From Aquabacter sp. L1I39 (GTDB taxonomy: Bacteria > Pseudomonadota > Alphaproteobacteria > Rhizobiales > Xanthobacteraceae): a stretch of DNA of 64,000 bases. Location of the stretch: NCBI RefSeq assembly GCF_017742835.1, contig NZ_CP072392.1, positions 5,270,180 through 5,334,179 on the forward strand, written 5' to 3'. The notes under the pieces are model-generated. The model saw only the letters and a program-made list of their open reading frames with translations, was not told where the DNA came from and searched no databases. Below, one piece after another: positions 27,308 to 34,948 of this stretch. The translations under genes were made by a program, and so were the position numbers. How positions within the stretch are numbered: position 1 is the first letter of the stretch; every line of letters starts with the position of its first letter.

Positions 27308-28126
27308 TCACGCCTTCGGTTCAGGGGCGTCCGCAAAGCATGGCGGCCGCTTCTCCAGGAAGGCCGCCAGCCCCTCTGCCGCCTCGGCACCGAAGCGCGC
27401 CGCATTCAGGGCGTCCGCCTCCAGGTCCATCTGGGCGGCCAGGCCGGTATCGGGGGCGATGTGGACCAGACGCTTGATGTTCGCCATCGCCTGGGGCGGG
27501 CCGGCGGCGAGACGCTCGGCCAGGGCCAAAGCCGCCTCAAGCGCCTCCCCCCGGTCCGTCAACTTGTTCACAAGCCCGAACTGCGCCAGCCGCTCGGCAG
27601 AGACCGGCTCGCCCAGGAGGCACATCTGCATGGCCAATTGCCGGGGCAGCGCGGCGCGCAGGAAATGGGTCGCGCCACCGTCGGGGCACAGGCCCACGCG
27701 CACATAAGCGAGCGTGAAGGCGGCCTCGCGCGCTGCGACCACCAGGTCGCAGGCGAGCACGACGGAGACCGCAGCGCCGGCCGCTCCGCCCTCCACCGCC
27801 GCCACCACCGGCTTCGGGCAATGCACGATGGCCTTGACCATGGCATTGAGCTTGTCGGTGTTGCGCGCGGCCTCGGCGGGGGAGCCGGCAGCGCTCGCCT
27901 TCAGCGCGCGCACATTGCCGCCCGAAGAGAAGAAGCCGCCCGCACCGGCGATGATGATGGCGCGCACCCCAGGGTCGCGCCCCGCTTCAACGAGACGCTC
28001 CTGCACCTCCACATAGACCGCCGGCCCAATCGCGTTCCGGTTGTCCGGTCCGCACACGGTGATCAGCAGCACGGTTCCCCGGCGCTCCGTGTCCACCCTG
28101 GTGGGGGATGGGTCTGCTTTGGTCAT
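27308..28126 (-). CDS. Crotonase-superfamily protein (isomerase-like, hydratase Glu residues absent)
   Basis: A 272-residue crotonase-fold protein. The oxyanion-hole regions FFSSGGNVRAL and VEGGAAGAAVSVVLACD are visible. By manual alignment to enoyl-CoA hydratase, the two catalytic glutamates are replaced: the first by serine (AAVSVVLACD) and the second by tyrosine (TLAYVRVGLCPDGG). Simple hydratase activity is therefore unlikely. The VGLCPDGGATHFL segment is like isomerases (PaaG/ECI type) that use another acid or none. First gene of a crotonase-SDR-MaoC unit; ATG at 28126 with GGAGGA upstream. Divergent from the CoA-transferase gene. Confidence 0.85.
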   Translation of the reverse strand: MTKADPSPTRVDTERRGTVLLITVCGPDNRNAIGPAVYVEVQERLVEAGRDPGVRAIIIAGAGGFFSSGGNVRALKASAAGSPAEAARNTDKLNAMVKAIVHCPKPVVAAVEGGAAGAAVSVVLACDLVVAAREAAFTLAYVRVGLCPDGGATHFLRAALPRQLAMQMCLLGEPVSAERLAQFGLVNKLTDRGEALEAALALAERLAAGPPQAMANIKRLVHIAPDTGLAAQMDLEADALNAARFGAEAAEGLAAFLEKRPPCFADAPEPKA

Positions 28127-28333
28127 TGGCGTTTCCTCCGACACCCCCTTTGTGAGGACAGGATAATCGGGCGGCGCGCGCTTGGCAGCCCGCCAGACGG
28201 GTGTGAGTTCCTGTCCCCTATTGCGTTTAAAAATATCCCACTCGAACCTTTTCGCAATAAAAATTTGATCTAAAATTCCAAGTGTTCCATTTATTTGAAT
28301 ATCACTTCATAAAATTGTAGTTCGGAGGCGAAC
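28127..28333. promoter_or_regulatory. Divergent promoter region, likely IclR-controlled
   Basis: 207 bases, clearly AT-rich in the right half, between divergent catabolic operons. Candidate operator elements: ATTGCG (28220-28225) inverted at 28253-28258, and TGAA-N6-TTCA at 28296-28309 just upstream of the CoA-transferase start. The IclR gene at 29560 is the natural candidate to bind here. Confidence 0.5.
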
Positions 28334-29545
28334 ATGGAGACGCGTGCAACGGAAGGTCCGCTGGCGGGGTTGCGGGTGCTGGACATCGCCACCATCATCG
28401 CCGGCCCCATGGCCGCCACCTTGATGGCGGACTTCGGGGCGGAGGTGATCAAGCTGGAACTCCCGGGCCTCGGCGACGGCCTGCGCGGCTTTCCCCCATT
28501 CAAGGAGGGCAAGCCGCTCTGGTGGAAGGTCACCAATCGCGGCAAGCATTTTGGCACGCTGGACCTGCGCCGGCCGGAGGGTCGCGAGCTTTTCCTGCGC
28601 ATGGTGGCGCGCTGCGACGTGGTGGTTGAGAATTTCCGGCCCGGCACCTTGGAGCGATGGGGGCTGGACATCGAGACCCTCTGGCAGGCCAATCCCAGGC
28701 TCGTGATTCTGCGCGCCACCGCCTTCGGGCAGGACGGCCCCCATGCGGGCCTGCCCGGCTTTGCGCGCATCTTCGAAGCCATTGGCGGCCTCGCCGGCAT
28801 TTCCGGCCCGCCGGACCAGCCGCCTTTGCACACTGGCTATCCCATCGGCGACCCCATCGGCGCCCTGTTCGGTGCCTTCGCCATCATGGCCGCGCTCTGG
28901 CGGGTGAAGGCGTCCCCGCGGGAGAAAGGGGAGGAGATCGACCTCTCCCTCACCGAGGCCCTGCTGCGCATCATCGAGGTTCTGGCCATCGAATATGACC
29001 AGCTCGGACATGTGCGCCAGCGCAGCGGCAACCGGAACCAGTATTCGGCCCCCTCCGACGTGTATCTCACCGCGGACAAGCGCTATGTCTCGCTCGCCGG
29101 CAGCACGGAGCGCACCTTCGCCAACAATGCCCGCGCCATCGGCCGGCCCGACCTGCTGGAAGACGCCCGCTTCGCCTCCAATGCGGCGCGGGTGCGCCAT
29201 GCGGGCGAGCTCGACCGCATCTTCGGCAGTTGGATCGCCGCCCACACGCAGGAAGAGGCCGTCGGGGCCTTTCGCGCCGCCAGCGGCACCCTGGCACCCA
29301 TCTACAGCATCGACCAGATCTTCACCGACCCTCAGTTCGTCGCCCGTCACGCCATCGTGGAGGTGCCGGACGCGGATTTCGGCACCGTGCGCATGCAGGG
29401 CCTGGTGCCCCGCCTCAGGCACAATCCCGGCCGGATCCGCTGGGCCGCGAAGGACTTGGCGGCCGACAACGACTACATCTACAAGGAGCTGGTGGGGCTC
29501 GGCGAGGCCGAGATCCAGGTCCTGAAGGACAAGAACGTCATTTGA
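28334..29545 (+). CDS. Family III CoA-transferase (CaiB/BaiF)
   Basis: A 403-residue family III CoA-transferase: LRVLDIATIIAGPMAATLMA, FGAEVIKLELPG, WWKVTNRGKHFGTLDLRRPEG, VVENFRPGTLERWG and ATAFGQDGPHAG are all typical. At the place where formyl-CoA transferase has its catalytic aspartate (PGYD), this protein reads PGFARIFEA, as in a broad subgroup that lacks that residue, so its mechanism or partner may differ. ATG at 28334 with CGGAGG upstream. Followed 15 bases later by an IclR regulator. Probably activates the acid degraded by the divergent crotonase/SDR/MaoC genes. Confidence 0.88.
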   Translation: METRATEGPLAGLRVLDIATIIAGPMAATLMADFGAEVIKLELPGLGDGLRGFPPFKEGKPLWWKVTNRGKHFGTLDLRRPEGRELFLRMVARCDVVVENFRPGTLERWGLDIETLWQANPRLVILRATAFGQDGPHAGLPGFARIFEAIGGLAGISGPPDQPPLHTGYPIGDPIGALFGAFAIMAALWRVKASPREKGEEIDLSLTEALLRIIEVLAIEYDQLGHVRQRSGNRNQYSAPSDVYLTADKRYVSLAGSTERTFANNARAIGRPDLLEDARFASNAARVRHAGELDRIFGSWIAAHTQEEAVGAFRAASGTLAPIYSIDQIFTDPQFVARHAIVEVPDADFGTVRMQGLVPRLRHNPGRIRWAAKDLAADNDYIYKELVGLGEAEIQVLKDKNVI

Positions 29546-29559
29546 GGAAGGGCCGGCGC

Positions 29560-30426
29560 ATGAGCGCGGAGACGGCGGGCGGGCGGCGGCCCCGCAAGGG
29601 GAACGAGGACGAGGCGGCAGGCCCCGCCATCGATCCCTCCCTGTCCTCGACGCTCATTCGCGGCATCGAAGTGCTGCGCTGCTTTGGTCCCGCGGACCAG
29701 GCCTTGGGCAATGCCGAGATTTCCAGGCGCCTGGGACTCAACCGTCCCACCGTGTCACGCCTGTGCAAGACGCTCATGCACCTGGGCTATTTGCGACGCG
29801 ATGCGCGGGAGACCTACCGGCTCGCGCCCGAATTGCTCTCGCTCGCCTATCCGGTCCTGTCCGCCATGCCGTGGCGGCACGAGGTGCTGCATTCCATGCG
29901 GGCGCTGGCGGAACTGTGCAACGGCAACTGTTCCCTGGGCGTCATGTCGGGGGATTCCTTCGTCCACATCCAGACCGCCGGCAGCCCGCCCGGCTGGCCC
30001 CATGTGCCCGACATCGGCCAGACCGGCTCGCTCTATCGCTCTGCCCTCGGCTGGTGCTTGCTCTCCCTGCTGGAGGAGGAGGAGCGCCGGGCGAAGTTCG
30101 GGGAACTCGTGCGGCTTCACCCGGAGGAGTTCGCCGCCTATGGCACCAAGAGCCGCGAGGCGGTGGAGCGCTGCCATCGCGACGGCTTCTGCGTCTCCTA
30201 TGGCGACTGGCGCCCCGACCTGGTGGCGGCGGCCGCTCCGCTGGGCCGGACGGCGGACGGCCTTTACGTCGCCCTGGCCTGCGCCGTGCCGCTCTATCGC
30301 GCCGACAGCGCCTATTTCGAAACCGACCTCGGCCCACGCCTCGCCAGCGCAGCGCAGTCCATCCGCTATTCCGGCACCTTCGCCCTGCCGAGGGGGGATC
30401 GCGGTAAAAAGGATAGCGCGGACTAA
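29560..30426 (+). CDS. IclR family transcriptional regulator
   Basis: A 288-residue IclR protein. The winged helix-turn-helix covers about residues 28-90 (LIRGIEVLRCFG, NAEISRRLGLNRPTVSRLCK, LMHLGYLRRD). The C-terminal GAF-like effector domain contains GVMSGDSFVHIQTA, LYRSALGWCLLSLL and DLVAAAAPLGR. An unusual polar N-terminal extension of about 25 residues precedes the HTH. Co-transcribed with the CoA-transferase and likely regulates both it and the divergent operon, responding to a carboxylate or CoA ester. Its stop overlaps the convergent XRE gene stop. Confidence 0.92.
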   Translation: MSAETAGGRRPRKGNEDEAAGPAIDPSLSSTLIRGIEVLRCFGPADQALGNAEISRRLGLNRPTVSRLCKTLMHLGYLRRDARETYRLAPELLSLAYPVLSAMPWRHEVLHSMRALAELCNGNCSLGVMSGDSFVHIQTAGSPPGWPHVPDIGQTGSLYRSALGWCLLSLLEEEERRAKFGELVRLHPEEFAAYGTKSREAVERCHRDGFCVSYGDWRPDLVAAAAPLGRTADGLYVALACAVPLYRADSAYFETDLGPRLASAAQSIRYSGTFALPRGDRGKKDSAD

Positions 30427-30830
30427 GGGCTTGAAGCCTTTTCTGGGCGCACCGCCACGGCGCGGGTGGCCTCGCTCACATTCGCCTGAAACCGCCGGAG
30501 TGCAAGCAGCGCTTCGGTCTGTACGACGATACTCTCCAAATCTTCCGGCGGCAGTTGTCGGGCTGCGAGAAGAAGCCGCTCCGGAAGGAGATTTTCAGAT
30601 CGCGCCTCCAGTTGATCGAATCCCAGAAGCTCATTGGGGGACGACCCCAGGGCCTCGGCGATCTTCAGCAGCGTCAGCATGTCCGGCTCTCGCGCGCCAG
30701 ACGCGTAATGGGCATACCGACGCTCGTTGATGCCGACCGCTCGCGCAATATCGGCATTCGAACGCCCAAGGGCTCTTGCCCGAGCCTGAATGTTTTTAGC
30801 GAACACATCCATCGGAACATTTTGTTCCAT
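30423..30830 (-). CDS. XRE-family small regulator
   Basis: A 135-residue DNA-binding protein. The HTH_XRE domain covers about residues 8-65: FAKNIQARARALGRSNADIA, then VGINERRYAHYASGAREPDM and LLKIAEALGSSPNELLG. The C-terminal part is a helical segment, perhaps for dimerisation. Start at 30830 (MEQNVP) is the longest ATG; an alternative is the ATG at 30812. The first palindrome described at 30814-30863 overlaps this start, so the regulator may repress itself. Target genes unknown. Confidence 0.82.
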   Translation of the reverse strand: MEQNVPMDVFAKNIQARARALGRSNADIARAVGINERRYAHYASGAREPDMLTLLKIAEALGSSPNELLGFDQLEARSENLLPERLLLAARQLPPEDLESIVVQTEALLALRRFQANVSEATRAVAVRPEKASSP

Positions 30831-30863
30831 AAGCCACTCGCGTCGCTAGGCACATTTTGTTCC
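30814..30863. promoter_or_regulatory. Two tandem palindromic operators of the XRE regulator
   Basis: GGAACA-TTT-TGTTCC is a perfect palindrome at 30814-30828, and GGCACATTTTGTTCC repeats it with one change at 30849-30863, 35 bases away. They cover the start and the leader of the XRE gene. Arrangement and symmetry fit an autoregulatory operator. Confidence 0.6.
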
Positions 30864-30906
30864 ATAATGACTGTCCATTTCATGCCGAGGAAAAAGACCC
30901 TTCACG

Positions 30907-31068
30907 TCATGGCAATGCGGCAACCCCTGATGCGAACAAATACGACACCCAAGAGAGAAGAAGCAGAAATCCGCCGATAATCAACGCAAAAACAACAACG
31001 ATCAGATCCGTGAACTGCAGGCTCGCCGGCGGCACCGCCCGCCTGGATACCCCTCTTAGCCTCACCAT
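30907..31068 (-). CDS. Possible small single-helix membrane protein
   Basis: A 53-residue frame with a strong membrane helix (DLIVVVFALIIGGFLLLLSWV) after a basic N-terminus. No family recognised. The ATG at 31068 has a weak G-rich upstream site; an ATG at 31110 is also possible. The base composition is lower in GC than neighbouring genes. It may be a real small membrane protein, but could be chance. Confidence 0.3.
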   Translation of the reverse strand: MVRLRGVSRRAVPPASLQFTDLIVVVFALIIGGFLLLLSWVSYLFASGVAALP

Positions 31069-31165
31069 TCCCGCACACCCCAATCTACCTGAGGTTGATA
31101 TTAAGTCCATTTTGGACCTATCTCAAGCTCTGTATTTCTGCGGCTGCGAGCGAGCATTGGCGGTG

Positions 31166-31372
31166 ATGGAAGACAGGCGGAGGCGCGGGGTGACCAAAGA
31201 ACCAGCCCAACCCAACCGGAAGGGATGCTTCGGCGCTGAGCGATTTTTATATCTGACCGGCGCGATGGTCGGTGCCAGCGGAATGCTGGCCTTCTTTTAC
31301 CTTGCAGTAACAAGAGGCTTTGGCATCAGCCTTGTTCATCTCGACTTCTGGTGGGGCTCACTGGGGCGATGA
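31166..31372 (+). CDS. Possible small membrane protein
   Basis: A 68-residue frame: a basic, polar N-terminus (MEDRRRRGVTKEPAQPNRKG), then one hydrophobic helix (LTGAMVGASGMLAFFYLAV) and a short aromatic tail ending FWWGSLGR. No family recognised and no clear ribosome site. Low confidence. Confidence 0.35.
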   Translation: MEDRRRRGVTKEPAQPNRKGCFGAERFLYLTGAMVGASGMLAFFYLAVTRGFGISLVHLDFWWGSLGR

Positions 31373-31469
31373 CGTGACACCGCGCCCCGAGACCACCTGC
31401 CTTCGATTCGAAGGCGACGAGAGTGTTGTTAGACCTGCTCACGGCCATGTTATCGCCGTCCCTCACCCC

Positions 31470-31484
31470 TTAAGCCTGACTTAA
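31470..31484. promoter_or_regulatory. CtrA-type TTAA-N7-TTAA site upstream of dsbD
   Basis: TTAA at 31470-31473 and TTAA at 31481-31484 with exactly seven bases between them. The same site is an extended repeat of CTTAAG. This is the core CtrA recognition pattern in alphaproteobacteria. It lies 46 bases before the dsbD start. Confidence 0.45.
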
Positions 31485-31529
31485 GCTGGCGGGACGACCG
31501 CTGCCCCACGCAACGAGGGAGCAGCGATC

Positions 31530-33359
31530 ATGGGTCTGCCGCGTGCCATTCGGCCAACATCGGGAGGTTCCGTCCTTCTGGGCCTTCTTCTCCTGCTGGC
31601 CGTGTTCGCGACCTCACCCGCCGCCGCCAGCGGAGTGAAGGGCCTTGCGGCATTCTCGGCGCCAAAGACGGCAGAGCCGCCTTTCTCGGTGCGGGTGGAG
31701 CGCTCGGAGGACACGGGGCTGGCCCTCACCTGGTCCGTCGCGCCGGGCACCTATCTCTATCGCGACCATCTGGAGGCATGGCTCGACGGGCGAAAGCTGC
31801 CGCTCGACCTTCCCGCCGGGGAGATGAAGGACGATCCGCTTTTCGGCCGCGTGGAAGTCTACCCTCACACCTTCACCGGGCGACTTGCCGCGGTGCCCGC
31901 GCACGGCCGATTGAACCTGGGCTTCCAGGGCTGCTCGCAGGAGGGCATCTGTTTTCCGCCGGAGGCGCGGACGGTGGCGCTGGACACGCTGACCGTCAGC
32001 TCGGCCGCTCCGACGGCCGTCGCGGGCCCAGTTGTGGACCTGCCTGATCCGCCGGCCTCCATCGGGCCGGCCGCGGCCGATGGGACAGGGGGCGACCCGG
32101 CACCCCTGTTCGCCGACGGATTCGCCTGGACCATGCTCGCCTTCTTCGGCTTCGGCCTGCTGCTCTCGGTGACGCCGTGCGTCTTCCCGATGGTGCCCAT
32201 CCTGGCGGGCATGCTGGTGGGGAGGGGTGGCACCCTCTCACCCCGGCGCGGTCTCGCCCTGACCGGCGTCTATGTCCTGGCCATGGCGACCGCTTATGGC
32301 CTCGTGGGGGCGGTGGCCGGGTGGAGCGGGGCCAACCTCCAGGCGGCCCTCCAGACGCCGCTGGTGTTGGGGCTGGGAGCCGCCATGTTCGTGGCCCTCG
32401 CCTTGTCCATGTTCGGCCTCTTCGAGCTGGCGCTCCCTGCCGGCCTCGGCGCGCGCCTTGCCGGCCGCTCGGGGCGCAGCAGCTTCGGTGGCGCGGCGCT
32501 GCTCGGCTTCGGCTCGGCCCTCATCGTCGGCCCCTGCGTCACCCCGCCTTTGGCTGGCGCCATGCTGTATGCCGCTGCCACGGGTGATGTGCTGACGGGC
32601 GCGGCGGCCCTGTTCATGCTGGGGCTCGGCATGGGCCTGCCGCTGCTGCTGGTGGGGGCGTTCGGACCGGCGCTCCTGCCGAAGGCCGGCCCGTGGCTGG
32701 CGCGGGCGAAACAGGTCTTCGGGCTGGTTTTCCTGGCTGTCGCGGTGATGCTCGCGGGCCGCCTCCTGCCACCGGCAGCCACCCTCGCGCTGCTGGGCGT
32801 GCTGCTGATCGCCGGTGCGGTGATGCTGGGTGGAACCGACCCCCTGACCGAAGCCAGCGGGACACTCTCCCGCCTCGCACGCGGCGCGGGGCTGGCTGCG
32901 ATCATCTATGGCGCCACTCTCATCATCGGCGCCGCCGCCGGGTCAGAGGATCCGCTGCGCCCCCTCGCCTTCCTGCGCCCGATGGATGCGGTGGCGAGCG
33001 CGCCGGCGACCACAAGGGTCACGACCCTCGCGGATTTCGAAAGGGCCCTGGCCCGTGCCCGGCAGGACGGTCCTGTGCTCGTGGACTTCACCGCCGACTG
33101 GTGCACGATCTGCAAGGCCAACGCCGCCGTCATGGCCACGCCGGGCCTCGCCCATCGCCTCGCGCGCCTGCCGCGCATCTCGGCGGATGTGACCACCACG
33201 GATGCGGCTGCACGCGCCCTGATGCAGCGCTTCGCCGTCATCGGCCCGCCCACACTGTTCGTGATGGACAAAGACGGCCGCGAAGTGCCCGGCACGCGCA
33301 TTGTCGGGCCGGTCACGGCCGACGACATGGCCCGCCGGCTCGATGCCGCCGGCACCTGA
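31530..33359 (+). CDS. dsbD: Thiol:disulfide interchange protein DsbD
   Basis: A 609-residue inner-membrane reductase that carries electrons from cytoplasmic thioredoxin to periplasmic disulfide proteins. All three domains are present. The N-terminal alpha domain has paired cysteines in CSQEGIC (about 135 and 141). The eight-helix membrane domain has SVTPCVFPMVP (cysteine about 217) and VGPCVTPPLAG (about 336). The C-terminal thioredoxin-like domain has DWCTICK (about 525 and 528). A signal peptide precedes the alpha domain. ATG at 31530 with GAGGGAG upstream. Followed 28 bases later by a DsbA-like gene. Confidence 0.95.
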   Translation: MGLPRAIRPTSGGSVLLGLLLLLAVFATSPAAASGVKGLAAFSAPKTAEPPFSVRVERSEDTGLALTWSVAPGTYLYRDHLEAWLDGRKLPLDLPAGEMKDDPLFGRVEVYPHTFTGRLAAVPAHGRLNLGFQGCSQEGICFPPEARTVALDTLTVSSAAPTAVAGPVVDLPDPPASIGPAAADGTGGDPAPLFADGFAWTMLAFFGFGLLLSVTPCVFPMVPILAGMLVGRGGTLSPRRGLALTGVYVLAMATAYGLVGAVAGWSGANLQAALQTPLVLGLGAAMFVALALSMFGLFELALPAGLGARLAGRSGRSSFGGAALLGFGSALIVGPCVTPPLAGAMLYAAATGDVLTGAAALFMLGLGMGLPLLLVGAFGPALLPKAGPWLARAKQVFGLVFLAVAVMLAGRLLPPAATLALLGVLLIAGAVMLGGTDPLTEASGTLSRLARGAGLAAIIYGATLIIGAAAGSEDPLRPLAFLRPMDAVASAPATTRVTTLADFERALARARQDGPVLVDFTADWCTICKANAAVMATPGLAHRLARLPRISADVTTTDAAARALMQRFAVIGPPTLFVMDKDGREVPGTRIVGPVTADDMARRLDAAGT

Positions 33360-33387
33360 CACTCACCCCCAGACGCAAGGAGCTTCC

Positions 33388-34002
33388 ATGCACCGTCGCC
33401 AATTGCTCGCGCTCGCCGCGGGCCTGTCTTTCGCCGGGGCATGCCGCCCGTCCTTCGCTCAGGCGATCGATGAGGACGCCATCCTGCGGGATCCCGAGGC
33501 ACCCATGGGGGGCAATCCGAAGGGTGACGTGACCGTGGTCGCGTTCCTCGACTACAACTGCCCCTATTGCAAGAAATCCGCCCCCGACCTTGCCCGCGCC
33601 GTCAGGGACGATGGCCACATCCGCCTCGTCTACAAGGATTGGCCGATCCTCTCCGAGGCCTCGGTCTATGGCGCGCAGATCGCCCTCGCCGCCAAGTATC
33701 AGGGCGCCTACGAGAAGGTGCATGCGGCGCTCATGGCCATTCCCGGCCGGGGCATCACCCAGGAGCGCATGCTCAAGGCGATCCAGGCGTCCGGCGTCGA
33801 TCTCAAGCGGCTGGACGCCGAGCTTCAGGCCCATGCCGCCGACATCACCGCTCTTCTGCGGCGCAACCTGGCCCAGGCGGAATCCCTCGGGCTGCGGGGC
33901 ACGCCCACTTATCTGATCGGCCCCTTCAAGACTCCCACCCTGGACTATGCGCAGTTCAGGGAGGCGTTCGCCGACGCGCGCGCGCGGCAAGCAGACAAGT
34001 GA
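33388..34002 (+). CDS. DsbA-like periplasmic thiol-disulfide oxidoreductase (Com1/ScsC type)
   Basis: A 204-residue protein with a signal peptide (LLALAAGLSFAGACRPSFAQ) and a DsbA-type thioredoxin domain with helical insert. The active site is DYNCPYCKKSAPDL (CPYC), and the cis-proline loop is LRGTPTYLIG. The pattern is that of the Com1/BdbD/ScsC group, which can act as isomerase/reductase kept reduced by DsbD. The preceding dsbD on the same transcript supports that reading. ATG at 33388 with AAGGAG upstream. Confidence 0.92.
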   Translation: MHRRQLLALAAGLSFAGACRPSFAQAIDEDAILRDPEAPMGGNPKGDVTVVAFLDYNCPYCKKSAPDLARAVRDDGHIRLVYKDWPILSEASVYGAQIALAAKYQGAYEKVHAALMAIPGRGITQERMLKAIQASGVDLKRLDAELQAHAADITALLRRNLAQAESLGLRGTPTYLIGPFKTPTLDYAQFREAFADARARQADK

Positions 34003-34088
34003 GGGGCACCTCATTTCCGTGACCAAGCCGGCCGTGTTTCGCAGGAACAAAGCCACCGCCACGGCCTTGATAGGAGATACCCAAAGGG

Positions 34089-34676
34089 ATGCCTTTCCGG
34101 CGGCACGTGCGGCTCATGCCGGTGCCACCGGCCCCAGGACAGATCGGGGAGGAGATGGAGGACGTCGGCCTGGCACTGGACCCCCATGATATCGACAGCG
34201 TGCTGCGGCTCGCCGTGGCCGTCGCGGTGGGCATGGCCGTGGGTCTCAATCGGGATCTCAAGGGCAAGCCGACCGGCATCCGAACGCTAGGCCTTGTGTG
34301 CCTCGGCGCGGCGCTCGTGGCAGTGGTCAGCTTCCGGGTGGATGGCATATTGGGGCATCCCGACGCCACCAGCCGCGTGCTCCAGGGCGTCATACAGGGC
34401 GTGATGACGGGTATCGGCTTCCTTGGCGCCGGCGTGGTGCTGGTGGATCGGGTCGAGATGCGGATCCAGGGCCTCACCACGGCAGCAACCGTCTGGGTGA
34501 CCGCTGCCCTGGGAATTGCCTGTGCACTGGCCTCCTGGACGCTCATACTTGCCGGGGTCGGCCTTGCTCTCTTCCTCCTGGTCCTGGCGCATCCTCTGGA
34601 GCGCTGGCTGGAGGCTCGCAGCGGGGATCGGAAGGAGGAGGCGCCGCCGCGCCTCCCCTCCCGCTCGGTGCGGTGA
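34089..34676 (+). CDS. MgtC/SapB family membrane protein
   Basis: A 195-residue protein with about five membrane helices. The MgtC/SapB signature is clear: VAVAVGMAVGLNRDLKGKPT, GIRTLGLVCLGAALVAVVS and GIGFLGAGVVL, then IQGLTTAATVWVTAALGIACA. Members help growth at low magnesium or under acid/host stress and can interact with ATP synthase or phosphate systems. The start at 34089 is used; ATGs at 34116 and 34155 are possible. It follows the DsbA-like gene by 86 bases. The usual C-terminal cytosolic MgtC domain is absent, as in the shorter SapB type. Confidence 0.9.
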   Translation: MPFRRHVRLMPVPPAPGQIGEEMEDVGLALDPHDIDSVLRLAVAVAVGMAVGLNRDLKGKPTGIRTLGLVCLGAALVAVVSFRVDGILGHPDATSRVLQGVIQGVMTGIGFLGAGVVLVDRVEMRIQGLTTAATVWVTAALGIACALASWTLILAGVGLALFLLVLAHPLERWLEARSGDRKEEAPPRLPSRSVR

Positions 34677-34735
34677 GCGGGCGGAGGAACGGACGGCGCG
34701 TTTCGCCGAAAGCAAGAGAATGGGAGCCCACGCTC

Positions 34736-34942
34736 ATGGACGACGACATCATCGCCCTCATGACCACAGCGCTCGCCACCCCCGATCCCGGTCAGCGGCT
34801 CGACACCGGCCTCGCCCAGCAGCGCGCAGCGGCCCTGCTCGCCGCGCTGAGGTCGGCCGGCTATGACGTGGTGCGTCGGGACGGCGCCGGAGAGCCGCAG
34901 GCGCTCCTGCCCGAGGAGTTGAACGCCTCCAACGACGGGTGA
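34736..34942 (+). CDS. Small hypothetical protein
   Basis: A 68-residue soluble product, MDDDIIALMTTALATPDPGQ at the N-terminus, with a predicted helix QQRAAALLAALRSAGYDVV and an acidic tail. No recognised domain. It follows MgtC by 59 bases and its stop lies six bases from the convergent VIT-family gene. Coding-like codon use, but function unknown. Confidence 0.5.
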   Translation: MDDDIIALMTTALATPDPGQRLDTGLAQQRAAALLAALRSAGYDVVRRDGAGEPQALLPEELNASNDG

Positions 34943-34948
34943 CCCAAA

